The position numbers and the translations under genes are program-made. Below are positions 49,560 through 59,025 of a DNA stretch of 64,000 nucleotides, piece after piece. The stretch is taken from assembly GCF_041228405.1 (NCBI RefSeq), contig NZ_CP133888.1, positions 806,001 through 870,000 of the forward strand, written 5' to 3'. The stretch comes from Salinilacustrithrix flava. GTDB taxonomy: Bacteria > Actinomycetota > Acidimicrobiia > Acidimicrobiales > Salinilacustritrichaceae. The stretch's first letter is position 1. The number at the start of each line of letters is the position of its first letter. The notes below the pieces were generated by a model that worked only from the letters and a program-made list of their open reading frames with translations, was not told the DNA's origin and made no database searches.

Positions 49560-50321
49560 TCAGAGGTTGTCGCGCAACCAGGCCAGGTCGTCCTTGCGGC
49601 CCACGTCGGCGGTCTCGCAGATCACGGGGGCACCGGCGCTGCGCACGACGTGGAGGATCGCCTCGGGGTCGATCTGGCCCTTGGTGAGGTTCTCGTGGCG
49701 GTCCCGGCCCGACCCGCACTCGTCCTTGGAGTCGTTGCAGTGCACCAGGTCCACCCGACCGGTGATGCCGACGATGCGCTCGACCGCCTCCACCAGCTCC
49801 TCGCCTGCCGCCCACGCGTGGCAGGTGTCCAGGCAGAAGCCGATGCCGGTGTCGGCGATGTGGTCCCAGAGCCGGGCGATGGTGTCGAAGTGGCGGGCCA
49901 TGGCGTGGTCGCCGCCCGCGGTGTTCTCCAGGTAGACGGGCATGTCGGTCTCGAGGCTGTCGAGCGCCTTGCGCCAGCGCACGAAGCCGTCGGCCTCGTC
50001 GTCGTCCTCGGTGATGTGGCCGCCGTGCACGATGACCGCCTTCGCCCCGATGTCGGTTGCGGCGTCGCAGGTCTGCTGCAGGATCTTGCGGCTCGGGATG
50101 CGGACCTTGTTGTTCGGCGACGCCACGTTGATCAGGTACGGGGCGTGGACGTAGATCGGGATGTCGGCGGCCTTGAGCGCGTCGGCGTCCTCCCGGGGCT
50201 TGGGCTTCTTCCACGACTGCGGGTCCCCGAGGAAGATCTGCACGCACTCGGCACCTTCGGCAGCGGCCGCGCCGAGCGGGTCATCGGGGGCGACGTGGCT
50301 TCCGAGGAGCAGGTCCGACAT
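49560..50321 (-). CDS. nfo: deoxyribonuclease IV (endonuclease IV, AP endonuclease)
   Basis: Endonuclease IV cleaves at abasic sites in base excision repair using three zinc ions. The 253-residue TIM-barrel protein has the ligands HAPYLINVA, IVHGGHI, LENTAGGDH, LDTCHAWAAG, VHCNDSKDECGSGRDRHENL and CETADVG. The AP endonuclease family 2 patterns are intact. Length is slightly short of the usual 280. ATG 50321 starts MSDLLLGSHV. It is divergent from the azlCD operon (59-bp gap). Confidence 0.95.
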   Translation of the reverse strand: MSDLLLGSHVAPDDPLGAAAAEGAECVQIFLGDPQSWKKPKPREDADALKAADIPIYVHAPYLINVASPNNKVRIPSRKILQQTCDAATDIGAKAVIVHGGHITEDDDEADGFVRWRKALDSLETDMPVYLENTAGGDHAMARHFDTIARLWDHIADTGIGFCLDTCHAWAAGEELVEAVERIVGITGRVDLVHCNDSKDECGSGRDRHENLTKGQIDPEAILHVVRSAGAPVICETADVGRKDDLAWLRDNL

Positions 50322-50380
50322 GGTCCCGACGGTAGTGGGGGTTGGGCCCGGCGCCGACCCGACGGGCACGATGCACCGTC

Positions 50381-51067
50381 GTGGACGATCGAACCCGGCG
50401 CCGCCGGATCCACCGCCAGGCGCTCTCCATCTCCCTGGCCCTCGCGCCCTTCGGGATCGTGTTCGGCGTGGCCTGCGTCGAGGCCGGGCTCGGCATCGCC
50501 GAGGCGGTCGGGTTCTCGGCGATCGTGTTCACCGGATCAGCCCAGTTCGCCGCCGTCGGGGTGCTCGGGGACGGCGGGGGCGCCCTCGCCGCGATCGGCG
50601 CCGGCCTCCTGCTGAACATCCGGTCCCTGGCCTTCGGGGTGCTCCTCGCTCCCTCGCTCACCGGTCGGGTCGGCACCCGAGCCCTGCTGGCCCAGCTGGT
50701 GATCGACGAGTCGACCGCCGTGGCCACCGTCCAGGACGAGCCCCGCTGGCGGCGCTACGGCTTCCTCGCCGGAGGCCTGGCCGTCTTCGCCGTGTGGAAC
50801 CTGACCACCGTCGCCGGCGTGCTGCTCGCCTCCGTGGACGACGGGTTCATCACCGACCTGGGCTTGGACGCCGCCGCGCCCGCGGCCTTCCTCGCGCTCC
50901 TGTGGCCTCGCCTCGTCGGCGACGGCGGGCGCGAGGGCCGGCGCATCGCGATCGCCGGCGGCCTCGTCGCGGCCGCCGCCGTGCCGTTCGCACCCCCGGG
51001 CATCCCGATCCTGCTGGCGGGCCTCGGCGTCCTGGCCGCCCGCACCACGCGCGAGGTGCCCTCGTGA
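50381..51067 (+). CDS. azlC: AzlC family branched-chain amino acid exporter subunit
   Basis: The 228-residue membrane protein has the AzlC signature SISLALAPFGIVFGVACVEAG, AVGFSAIVFTGSAQFAAVGVL and LLNIRSLAFGVLLAPSL, with LIDEST as expected (VIDESTAVAT). About six membrane segments are seen. AzlC with AzlD exports branched-chain amino acids or analogues. GTG 50381 is chosen from context. The end overlaps azlD as GTGA. Confidence 0.9.
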   Translation: MDDRTRRRRIHRQALSISLALAPFGIVFGVACVEAGLGIAEAVGFSAIVFTGSAQFAAVGVLGDGGGALAAIGAGLLLNIRSLAFGVLLAPSLTGRVGTRALLAQLVIDESTAVATVQDEPRWRRYGFLAGGLAVFAVWNLTTVAGVLLASVDDGFITDLGLDAAAPAAFLALLWPRLVGDGGREGRRIAIAGGLVAAAAVPFAPPGIPILLAGLGVLAARTTREVPS

Positions 51068-51375
51068 GCACCTCGGTCGTCGTCATCATCGGCCTCGGGC
51101 TCGGCACGTACGCGCTGAAGGCGGCTGGGCCGCTGCTCCTCGGCGGCCGCCGCCTGCCGACGGCGGTCGAGCGGATCGCGCAGCTGCTCCCGGCCGCGCT
51201 GCTGGCATCGCTCGTGGTCGTGAGCACGGTGGCGGGCGACCGGGCGCTCGTGGTCGACGCCCGCCTCGCCGGCGTCGTCGCCGGTGGGGTGGCGCTGCGC
51301 CTGCGGGCGCCGTTCATCGTGGTCGTCGCCGTGGCGGTGGCTGTCACCGGGGTCGTGCGCGCCCTCCTCGGCTGA
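51064..51375 (+). CDS. azlD: AzlD family branched-chain amino acid exporter subunit
   Basis: The 103-residue protein has four short membrane segments: VVVIIGLGLGTYALKAAGPL, LLPAALLASLVVVST, DARLAGVVAGGVALRL and PFIVVVAVAVAVTG. It is the typical small partner of AzlC, with the AzlD-like TYALKA.GPLLLG..LP motif. The GTG start overlaps the azlC stop. Confidence 0.88.
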   Translation: MSTSVVVIIGLGLGTYALKAAGPLLLGGRRLPTAVERIAQLLPAALLASLVVVSTVAGDRALVVDARLAGVVAGGVALRLRAPFIVVVAVAVAVTGVVRALLG

Positions 51376-51420
51376 AACCGACGTGCGCCGAGCACCCCGC
51401 GTCGCCTTGGCTGCCCGGCC

Positions 51421-52083
51421 GTGACCCCCGACGAGGCTCCCTTCCCCGCCACCGAGCGGACCACGATCGGCCGCAGCCCCGACCGCGGCACCCGCGACCG
51501 GCGCGTGGCCGAGGCGATCCTCGACGAGGGGGTCCTCTGCCACGTCGGGGTCACCACCGACCACGGCCCCGTCGTCATCCCCACCACCTACGCCCGCCGC
51601 GGCGACGAGCTCCTGATCCACGGCTCACCGGCGGCGAGCTGGCTCCGGGCCACCGGCAAGGGGACCCCGGTGTGCGTCACCGTCACCATGGTCGACGGCC
51701 TCGTGCTGGCCCGCAGCGCCTTCCACCACTCGATGAACTACCGGTCCGTGGTCGTCTTCGGTCAGGCCGAGCCCATCACCGACCACGGCGAGAAGGCGGC
51801 CGCGCTCGACGCCATCGTCGAGCACATCGTGCCGGGCCGCACCGCCGAGGTCCGCCCCATGCGCGACGACGAGGTCCGCGGCACCCTCGTGGTGCGCCTC
51901 CGCCTCGACGAGGCGTCCACCAAGATCCGCGCGGGCGGCCCGATCGACGACGACGACGACCTCGACCTGGTCGACGTGTGGGCCGGCGTGATCCCCGTGC
52001 GGACGGCGTTCGGCGAGCCTGAACCGGACGAGCTGTCCGAGGCCCTGCCCACGCCACCGAGCGTGGTCGACTACGGCCGATGA
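51421..52083 (+). CDS. pyridoxamine 5'-phosphate oxidase family (FMN-binding) protein
   Basis: The 220-residue split-barrel protein belongs to the flavin-binding Nim/PNPOx-like group: GVLCHVGVTTDHGPVVIPTTYARRGDELLIHGSPAASWL is the characteristic core, followed by SAFHHSMNYRSVVVFGQ and a C-terminal VWAGVIPVRTAFGEP. Members bind FMN or F420. GTG 51421 is the start. It is followed with ATGA overlap by a membrane protein gene. The substrate is unknown. Confidence 0.86.
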   Translation: MTPDEAPFPATERTTIGRSPDRGTRDRRVAEAILDEGVLCHVGVTTDHGPVVIPTTYARRGDELLIHGSPAASWLRATGKGTPVCVTVTMVDGLVLARSAFHHSMNYRSVVVFGQAEPITDHGEKAAALDAIVEHIVPGRTAEVRPMRDDEVRGTLVVRLRLDEASTKIRAGGPIDDDDDLDLVDVWAGVIPVRTAFGEPEPDELSEALPTPPSVVDYGR

Positions 52084-52505
52084 CGGCGACGCGGCGACGG
52101 GAGCTCACGGGGTGGGTGGCCGGCGTCCTCGCCCTCCTCACGACCGCCACCACGTTCCTGGGCTGGGGCCGGTCCGGGCAGCGCACCCGCACGAGCTACG
52201 AGCTGGTCGACGTCGCGGGCCGGGCCGGCGTCCTCGACGACGACGTCGCGTGGGCCGCGGCGCTGTGGTTCCTCGTGCCCGCGGTCTGCGGGGCCGCACT
52301 GGTCGTCCTCGCCGCACATCGACACGCGATCGCCGGTGCGCTCATGACTACGCTGGGTGCGCTGGTGAGCACGGGCGCGATCCTGGTCGACCGGTCACCA
52401 CTCGTCGCCGAGCCGGCGGTCGGGGTGGCCGTCGGGCTCGGTCTTGCCACGGCTCTGAGTGGAGTCGCCGTGCTCGTCACGGCACGGAAGGAGACGGCGG
52501 GATGA
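52080..52505 (+). CDS. four-helix membrane protein of unknown function, 141 aa
   Basis: The protein has four hydrophobic segments (WVAGVLALLTTATTFLGW; AAALWFLVPAVCGAALVVLA; IAGALMTTLGALVSTGAILV; VGVAVGLGLATALSGVAVLV). The loop between the first two is polar (SGQRTRTSYELVDVAGRAG). No family is recognised. The start and stop both overlap neighbours by ATGA, so it is translationally coupled to the flavin protein gene and the large anchored protein. Confidence 0.75.
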   Translation: MTATRRRELTGWVAGVLALLTTATTFLGWGRSGQRTRTSYELVDVAGRAGVLDDDVAWAAALWFLVPAVCGAALVVLAAHRHAIAGALMTTLGALVSTGAILVDRSPLVAEPAVGVAVGLGLATALSGVAVLVTARKETAG

Positions 52506-54241
52506 CCGATCGACCCGAGGACCTGGGCATGCCGGGGGGACCCCCCACGGAGCCGCCGCCCCCGCCACCGCCCCCGGCCGGGACGGTCACCCTCGACTCC
52601 GAGACGCAGGTCCGCTCCGGTGGCATCGGCGGCCGCATCGCCGCCGGCGCCGTCGGCCTGGTGCTGCTGGTCGGCGGCGTGGCCTTCGCCGCCACCCAGC
52701 TGGGCAGCGACGACGGGGCGAGCGACCCCGAGGCCGCCGTCGTCGAGCTGTTCGACGCCATCGCCGACGAGGACGTCCTCGGCATGCTCGCCACGCTGGA
52801 CCCCGGCGAGCGCGACGCGCTGTCCCAGCCGGTCGAGCGGTTCTTCGGCGAGCTCGAGCGCCTCGAGGTGCTCGACGACTCCTTCGAGCTCAGCGGGGTC
52901 GCCGGGATCGACCTCGGGTTCGAGGACCTGACCTTCCGCACCGAACCCGTGCGCGACGACCTCACCCGCGTCTACCTCACCGGGGGCACGGCGACCTTCG
53001 CGGTGGACACCGACGAGATCCCCGTCGGCGAGTTCCTCACCGACACCTTCGACCGCTTCGGCGTGGAGTACCAGGGCGTCCAGGAGTCCGACTCCGACAC
53101 CATCGACCCCAGCGAGGCCGATGACACCTTCCTCGTCGCACGCGACACCGGCGACGGCTGGCGGGTCAGCCTGGGGTACACCGCGATGGAGGCCGCCCGG
53201 GTCGCGCAGGGCGCACCCATGCCCGCCGCCGGCGGCGGGCTCACCGCCATCGGCGCCGACACGCCCGAGGAGGCCGTCGAGGGCTTCCTGCTGGCGGCGA
53301 CCGGCATCGACATCGAAGGCGTCGTCGCCCGGCTCTCCCCCGGCGAGCTGCGCGCCGTGCACGACTACTGGCCGGTGCTCGTCGGCGGCGACGATCTCCC
53401 CACCGCCGCGGACGTCCCGGCCGACATCGAGCTCGTCGACCTGTCGCTGCGGTCCTCCACCGACGGCGATCGGGGGCAGGTGTTCATCGACAGCATCGGC
53501 GTCGACGTGACCACCGAGGACTTCGAGGGCGGCGCCACCATCGCCGACGGCTGCATCGAGGTCCGGGGCGACATCCGCGAGGAGATGGAGGCCGCCGAGC
53601 TGGAGCTGCCGGACGGCCCGATCTGCCGGGACGACATCGAGGCCCTCCTCGAGGACGCCGCGGGCGACATGGGCAGCGCGAACATCTTCGGTTTCGGAGG
53701 CATGGAGGGCCTCATGATGGGCGAGGGCGAGGCGCCCGAGCTCGGCATCACCGTGGTCCGCATCGACGGCGACTGGTTCGTCGCCCCCATCGGGACCTGG
53801 GCCGACGTCGGCCTCGCCGTGCTCGAGACCATCGATCGCGAGGACCTCGACGCCATGGTCGACGGCGTCGAGGAGTTCTTCGGCAGCAGCTTCTTCGGGG
53901 GCGGCATGCTCGGCGGCGGCTTCGTCCCACCCGGGATGACCGACGAGTTCGACGAGTTCGACGACTTCGACGACGAGTTCGGCTTCGGGGAGACCGAGGT
54001 CGAGACCTTCGAGGAGCCCGGCGGCCCGATCGGGGGGAACGACCTCGATGCCACGCTGGCCGACATGGTCTCCGTGTTCACCGGCGACCCGGACGTGGCG
54101 GCGTGCACGCTCGAGCAGCTCCGGCTCCAGGCGAGCACCGAGCAGCTGTTCGAGCTCGCCGACGCCTACGAGTTCGAGTACGAGCCGTCGCTCGAGGCCC
54201 AGGACGTCCTGTTCGGGGCCCTCTCCGCCTGCGGCGGCTAG
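52502..54241 (+). CDS. large membrane-anchored extracytoplasmic protein, 579 aa
   Basis: The N-terminus is Pro-rich (PPTEPPPPPPPPAG), followed by a single membrane helix (GRIAAGAVGLVLLVGGVAFA). A very acidic extracytoplasmic part appears to hold two similar alpha/beta domains (DPEAAVVELFDAIADEDVLG and TPEEAVEGFLLAATGIDIEG, each followed by beta-rich sequence). A late Phe/Asp stretch (DEFDEFDDFDDEFGFG) stands out. The duplicated DPE/TPE..AV..F..A units resemble lumazine-like/DUF4878-style repeats. ATG 52502 has AGGAG upstream. Function is unknown. Confidence 0.7.
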   Translation: MTDRPEDLGMPGGPPTEPPPPPPPPAGTVTLDSETQVRSGGIGGRIAAGAVGLVLLVGGVAFAATQLGSDDGASDPEAAVVELFDAIADEDVLGMLATLDPGERDALSQPVERFFGELERLEVLDDSFELSGVAGIDLGFEDLTFRTEPVRDDLTRVYLTGGTATFAVDTDEIPVGEFLTDTFDRFGVEYQGVQESDSDTIDPSEADDTFLVARDTGDGWRVSLGYTAMEAARVAQGAPMPAAGGGLTAIGADTPEEAVEGFLLAATGIDIEGVVARLSPGELRAVHDYWPVLVGGDDLPTAADVPADIELVDLSLRSSTDGDRGQVFIDSIGVDVTTEDFEGGATIADGCIEVRGDIREEMEAAELELPDGPICRDDIEALLEDAAGDMGSANIFGFGGMEGLMMGEGEAPELGITVVRIDGDWFVAPIGTWADVGLAVLETIDREDLDAMVDGVEEFFGSSFFGGGMLGGGFVPPGMTDEFDEFDDFDDEFGFGETEVETFEEPGGPIGGNDLDATLADMVSVFTGDPDVAACTLEQLRLQASTEQLFELADAYEFEYEPSLEAQDVLFGALSACGG

Positions 54242-54282
54242 GCCTGGAGGCTTCTCCCGCAGGTGGTGCCAGACTCGGCGCC

Positions 54283-55455
54283 GTGCAGCTCCCTGCCGGC
54301 TTCCGGGCCCACACCGCCAACGTCGGGATCAAGGACGACACCACCGACTTCGCCGTCATCGCCGCCGAGCGACCCTGCTCGGCGGCCGCGGTGTTCACCC
54401 GCTCCCGCTTCTCCGGGCCGAGCGTCACCCTGTCCCGGGGGCACGCAGGTGACGGGCGCCTCCAGGCGGTGGTGGTCGTGTCCAAGAACGCCAACGTGGC
54501 CACCGGGCCCGACGGCGACGCCGACGCGCTCGAGCTGGTCGAGGGGGTCGCCCACGCCCTCGGTTGCGAACCCACCGACGTGCTCGTCGCCTCCACCGGG
54601 GTGATCGGCCGCCGGTACCCGATGGACCGCATCCGTCAGCACCTGGCGTCGATGCCCGCACCCCGGTCCACGGATGCCGATGCCGTCGCCGAGGCGATCA
54701 TGACCACCGACACCCACCCGAAGACGGCCCGGGCCACCCTGGCGACGTCCACCGGTGGCGAGGCGAGCGTGGTGGGGATCGCCAAGGGGGTCGGCATGAT
54801 CGAGCCCGACATGGCCACGATGCTCGCCTTCGTGCTCACCGACGCCGAGGTCGACGCCGCCGTGCTCGACCGGACGTTCCGGGCGGTCGTGGAGCGGACG
54901 TTCAACGCCCTGTCCGTGGACACCGACACCTCGACCTCCGACACGGCGGCCGTGCTGGCGAGCGGCCTCGCCGGGCCGGTGGACGACGCCGACCTCGAGG
55001 TCGCCCTCCACGAGGTCTGCCTGGATCTCACCCGGCAGCTCGCCGCCGACGGGGAGGGGGCCGAGACCCTCGTGGTCGTCACGGTCGACGAGGCCCGCGA
55101 CCACGCCCAGGCCAAGCGGGTGGCCAAGGCCATCGTCAACTCCCCGCTGGTGAAGACGGCGGTGCACGGCGCCGACCCGAACTGGGGTCGCATCGCCATG
55201 GCGGTGGGCAAGTGCAGCGACGACGCCGACATCGATCAGCGGGCCGTCACCATCCGCATCGGCGGCCGGGAGCTGTACCCGAAGCCGGCCAGCGAGGCCG
55301 ACCTCGATGCCCTGGTCGAGCACCTCGAGGGCGACGAGGTCACCATCCACGTCTCGCTCGGGGTCGCCCCCGGCGGGGACGGAGCCAGCGCCACGGTCTA
55401 CGGCTGCGACCTCACCGACGGCTACGTGCGCATCAACGCCGACTACACCACCTGA
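54283..55455 (+). CDS. argJ: bifunctional ornithine acetyltransferase / glutamate N-acetyltransferase ArgJ
   Basis: ArgJ recycles or makes N-acetylglutamate in arginine synthesis. The 390-residue precursor self-cleaves before Thr179 in KGVGMIEPDMA-TMLAF. ASTGVIGRRYPMDRI, FNALSVDTDTSTSDTAAVLA and ADPNWGRIAMAVG are family signatures. GTG 54283 starts MQLPAGFRAHTANVGIK. No other arg gene is adjacent, which is less common; the gene stands alone 41 bp after the anchored protein. Confidence 0.95.
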   Translation: MQLPAGFRAHTANVGIKDDTTDFAVIAAERPCSAAAVFTRSRFSGPSVTLSRGHAGDGRLQAVVVVSKNANVATGPDGDADALELVEGVAHALGCEPTDVLVASTGVIGRRYPMDRIRQHLASMPAPRSTDADAVAEAIMTTDTHPKTARATLATSTGGEASVVGIAKGVGMIEPDMATMLAFVLTDAEVDAAVLDRTFRAVVERTFNALSVDTDTSTSDTAAVLASGLAGPVDDADLEVALHEVCLDLTRQLAADGEGAETLVVVTVDEARDHAQAKRVAKAIVNSPLVKTAVHGADPNWGRIAMAVGKCSDDADIDQRAVTIRIGGRELYPKPASEADLDALVEHLEGDEVTIHVSLGVAPGGDGASATVYGCDLTDGYVRINADYTT

Positions 55456-55533
55456 GGAACTGGCAGGTTCACGCCAGCACCCCACGTGGCGTAGATTCAC
55501 CGTCGCTCACAGTGATGGCGGCGGGCTGGAACA

Positions 55534-56706
55534 GTGGAGAGCCCCTTGGCGAGTCTCTCGATGGACAAGGTGCTCGATCGAGCCCACGAGGTCGCGCACG
55601 AGGTCGCGGCCCCCGCCGCCGAGGCGGTCGACGCCGAGGCCCGGTGGCCGGAGGCGTCCCTGCGCGCCCTGCAGGAGGCCGGCCTCGGCGGGCTCGTCGT
55701 CCCCGAGCGCGACGGCGGTCTCGGCCACGGGCTCGCCACCCTCGCCCAGGTCTGCGAGATCCTCGGCGCCGCCTGCGCATCGACGGCCATGTGCTTCGGC
55801 ATGCACGGGGTCGGTTCGGCGGTCATCGCCGCCAAGGCCACCGAGGAGCAGCAGGAGCGGTACCTCGAGCCCATCGTCGCCGGCCGGCACCTCACCACGC
55901 TCACCCTCAGCGAGCCCGGCACGGGGTCGCACTTCTGGCTGCCCCAGTCCGAGCTGCGCCGGACCGACGACGGCTTCGTCCTGTCCGGCACCAAGACGTT
56001 CGTCACCAGCGGCGCCCACGCCGACTCCTACGTCGTCTCCGCCGTCGACGCCGACGCGACGTCGCCGATCGGTGAGTTCTCCTGCGTGGTCGTCGACGCG
56101 ACCAACCCGGGCCTCGAGTGGGGACCGTCCTGGGACGGCCTCGGCATGCGCGGCAACAGCAGCCGCTCCGTGGAGCTGCGCGGCGTCCAGCTGCCGGAGG
56201 ATGCCCTGCTCGGCGAGCCCGGCGACCAGATCTGGTACGTCTTCAACGTCATCGCCCCGTACTTCCTCATGGCCATGTCCGGCAGCTACCTGGGCGTGGC
56301 CGCCGGCGCCTTCGAGGACATGCGCCTCCACGTGACCCAGCGCCGCTACTCCCACGACGGCAGCCGCCTGGCCGAGCAGCCGGTCATCCAGCACCGGGTC
56401 GGCGAGCTCTGGGCCGAGCTCGAGCGCACCCGCCAGCTCGTCCGCCACGCCGCGAACGGGGCCGACCGCGGCGAACCGTGGGCGCTGCCGGCCCTGGCCT
56501 CGGCCAAGGCCGAGGTGGCCGAGTGCGCCACCCGCGTGGTCAACGGGGCCATGACCCTCGTCGGCGGCATCGGCTACCGGGAGCACGGCAGCCTCGGGCG
56601 GCGCATGCGCGACGCCCGTGCCGCCCACGTGATGGCGCCCACCACGGACCTGCTGCGCCTCTGGACCGGACGCGCCATCCTCGACGAGCACATCCTGGCC
56701 GACTGA
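55534..56706 (+). CDS. acyl-CoA dehydrogenase family protein
   Basis: The 390-residue flavoenzyme has the ACAD layout: N-terminal helices, LSEPGTGSHFWLP in the middle beta domain with FAD contacts, and the C-terminal bundle with GGIGYREHGSLGRRMRDARA. Members oxidise acyl-CoA thioesters, donating electrons to ETF. The catalytic base position reads around MAPTTDLLRLWTGR and is not clearly Glu, so the exact reaction is open. GTG 55534 or ATG 55561 may be the start. Confidence 0.85.
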   Translation: MESPLASLSMDKVLDRAHEVAHEVAAPAAEAVDAEARWPEASLRALQEAGLGGLVVPERDGGLGHGLATLAQVCEILGAACASTAMCFGMHGVGSAVIAAKATEEQQERYLEPIVAGRHLTTLTLSEPGTGSHFWLPQSELRRTDDGFVLSGTKTFVTSGAHADSYVVSAVDADATSPIGEFSCVVVDATNPGLEWGPSWDGLGMRGNSSRSVELRGVQLPEDALLGEPGDQIWYVFNVIAPYFLMAMSGSYLGVAAGAFEDMRLHVTQRRYSHDGSRLAEQPVIQHRVGELWAELERTRQLVRHAANGADRGEPWALPALASAKAEVAECATRVVNGAMTLVGGIGYREHGSLGRRMRDARAAHVMAPTTDLLRLWTGRAILDEHILAD

Positions 56707-56716
56707 GGCCGCCGCC

Positions 56717-58303
56717 GTGACCGACATCGTGGTCGTCGACCTGCCCGACGCCGTCGTGCGCCAGATCGGCGCCCGCACCGGCCGCATCCCCCACCGCGCG
56801 CGGGCCGGCGACCTCGGCACCGCCATCGACGACGCCACCCTCGTCGTCGTCGGCGTCCCCGACGGCGGGGTCACCCTCGCCCAGGCGGTCCACGACGTCG
56901 CCCCGGAGGTCGCGGTCGTGCTCGTGGCCGGCGACGTCGCCGAGGGCAACGAGGTCCGGGCCATGCTGACGGTGACGCCCGGCATCGGCCGCCATGCCAC
57001 GTGCGTCGTGCTCCAGGAGCCCGACACCCTCGACCGGATCGCCGACGAGGTCGAGCGGGCCCAGCTGCGCCTGCAGCACCGCCGCACCCTCGAGCGCGTG
57101 CGCGACGACATCAGCGCGTTCGAGGGCGCGGCCCCCGAGACCCTGTCGGTCTACCTCGGCCAGCTGTTCGAGCACGCCCCGGTGGGCATCCTGCTCGCCG
57201 ACCCCGACGGCGTCGTGCGCGCCGCCAACCCGTGCAGCGGGGAGGTGCTGGGCTGGAAGCCCCGCCACGCGATCGGCACGTCGCTCACCGACATGTTCAG
57301 CGGTGAGGCCGCCGACGTCGCGTCCGGGCTGCTCCGGGCGAGCGTCCGCGCCGGGGAGCCGAACGAGGCAACCATCACCCGCACCGGGCCGGACGGGACC
57401 ACCCAGCACCTCGAGGTCACGGTCGCCCCGGTGGACCCCGACCACTGGGATCTCGGCGTGTTCGTGCTGCTGCGGGACGAGTCCGAGCGCATCCAGGCCC
57501 TCGAGGCCGCGCAGCGGGCCCGCCAGACGGCGGAAGCCGACGCCGAGCGCTACGCCGAGCTGGCCTGGACCCTCCAGGAGAGCCTGCTGCCCCCGGACCT
57601 GCCCGCCATCGAGGGCATCCACCTCGGCACCCGCTACCACCCGGCCGGGGACGGCTCCGAGATCGGCGGCGACTTCTACGACATCTTCCAGGTCGCCGAC
57701 GGCGAGTGGTTCGCCGTGGTCGGCGACGTCTGCGGCAAGGGCGCCGGCGCGGCTCGTCTGACCGCCCTCAGCCGCTACAGCCTGCGGGCCGCCACGGTGC
57801 GCACGAAGCACCTCGCCACCAACCTGCACGACCTGAACACGGCCCTCAACCGCCAGTACGACCTCGATCGGGAGCGCGGCCAGCACCGCTTCGCCACCGC
57901 CACCGCCATCCGGTTCGAGACCGACGGGGACGGCGTGACGGTGCGGGCCGGGTCGGGCGGGCACCCATCACCCCTCGTGGTGCGGGCCGACGGGAACGTG
58001 GAGGAGGTGGCGTGCCGCGGGCCGCTCCTCGGCGTCTTCGCAGAGGCCACGTTCACCACCGGCGAAGCCCGCCTCGCCCCCGGCGACGTGCTCGTGCTCT
58101 ACACCGACGGCGTCACCGAGGCCCGCCGGGGCCGCGAGGAGTACGGCGAGGACCGCCTCCGCGACCTCCTCTCGTCCTGCGCGGGCCGACCGGCCGACGA
58201 CGTCGCCGGCGCGGTCGAGGAGGCCGTGCTCACGTTCCAGTCGGGCGTGGCACGCGACGACATCGCCGTGCTCGCCATCGGCCCCGAGGGCCGAGCTAGC
58301 TGA
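56717..58303 (+). CDS. PAS-containing PP2C (SpoIIE/RsbU-like) phosphatase
   Basis: The 528-residue protein has an N-terminal receiver-like alpha/beta region (residues 1-115), a coiled linker and a PAS domain (about 145-265: FEHAPVGILLADPDGVVRAANP). The C-terminal SpoIIE phosphatase domain has IGGDFYDIFQ, GDVCGKGAGAA, GGHPSPLV, YTDGVTEAR and ARDDIAVL, giving the metal-binding Asp residues. Such phosphatases dephosphorylate RsbV-like STAS proteins; two are encoded in the window. The 3' end overlaps the convergent TrhA gene by 8 bp. Confidence 0.9.
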   Translation: MTDIVVVDLPDAVVRQIGARTGRIPHRARAGDLGTAIDDATLVVVGVPDGGVTLAQAVHDVAPEVAVVLVAGDVAEGNEVRAMLTVTPGIGRHATCVVLQEPDTLDRIADEVERAQLRLQHRRTLERVRDDISAFEGAAPETLSVYLGQLFEHAPVGILLADPDGVVRAANPCSGEVLGWKPRHAIGTSLTDMFSGEAADVASGLLRASVRAGEPNEATITRTGPDGTTQHLEVTVAPVDPDHWDLGVFVLLRDESERIQALEAAQRARQTAEADAERYAELAWTLQESLLPPDLPAIEGIHLGTRYHPAGDGSEIGGDFYDIFQVADGEWFAVVGDVCGKGAGAARLTALSRYSLRAATVRTKHLATNLHDLNTALNRQYDLDRERGQHRFATATAIRFETDGDGVTVRAGSGGHPSPLVVRADGNVEEVACRGPLLGVFAEATFTTGEARLAPGDVLVLYTDGVTEARRGREEYGEDRLRDLLSSCAGRPADDVAGAVEEAVLTFQSGVARDDIAVLAIGPEGRAS

Positions 58304-58988
58304 CGATCATCCAGACCATGGCGAAGTGGCAGGCGGCGGCCGCCACGGTGCAGGCGTGCCAGATCTCGTGGTACCCGAACACGCTCGGCAGCGGGTCGGG
58401 CCGCTTGAAGAGCAGCACGAAGGCGCCCACGGCGTAGGCAGCTCCGCCGACGGCGAGCAGGGCCACGGCACCGGTGCTGATGTTGGCCACGATCCCGGGG
58501 AGTGCGAGCAGCCCGGCACCGCCCATCACCCCGTACATCGTGTTGCTCGAGCGGGGGAAGCGGTCGATGCCGAAGGACTTGAGGCCGATGCCGAACGCGG
58601 CGGCAGCCAGCACGCCGACCAGGAACGCCCGGCCGGTGGCCTCGGGCAGGACCATGACGCAGATGGGGACCCAGGTGCCGGCGATGAGCAGGTAGATCAT
58701 CGAGTGGTCGGCCAGCTGCATGCGGCGTCGGGCGGTCGGCGACTTGGCCAGCCGGTGGTAGCTGGCCGACGTGGCGAACACGATGAGCTGGGCGAGCACG
58801 TACACCGCGGCGGCCAGCCGCGCCGTGGGCCCGGCGGCGTCGAGGACGAGCACCGCGCCCAGGGGGACGACGGCGAAGGCCCCGACGGCATGGAGCAGGC
58901 CGCGGTACTTCGGACGGGGCCACAGGTACGACGGCGTGTCGTACCGGGGCTCGATCCGGAACAGCTCGGCTGCGCTCACCGGGACCAT
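58296..58988 (-). CDS. hemolysin III / TrhA family (adiponectin-receptor-like) membrane protein
   Basis: The 230-residue protein has seven hydrophobic segments and the family ligands: TSASYHR, ADHSMIYLLIAGTWVP and the C-terminal HEIWHACTVAAAACHFAM with two His. These align with the zinc site of PAQR-type proteins. The family regulates membrane fluidity or has lipid hydrolase activity. ATG 58988 starts MVPVSAAELF. It is convergent with and slightly overlaps the SpoIIE gene. Confidence 0.88.
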   Translation of the reverse strand: MVPVSAAELFRIEPRYDTPSYLWPRPKYRGLLHAVGAFAVVPLGAVLVLDAAGPTARLAAAVYVLAQLIVFATSASYHRLAKSPTARRRMQLADHSMIYLLIAGTWVPICVMVLPEATGRAFLVGVLAAAAFGIGLKSFGIDRFPRSSNTMYGVMGGAGLLALPGIVANISTGAVALLAVGGAAYAVGAFVLLFKRPDPLPSVFGYHEIWHACTVAAAACHFAMVWMIVS

Positions 58989-59025
58989 CCTCGCGTAAGG
59001 GACCGGCTCGGCCGGAACCGCACGG

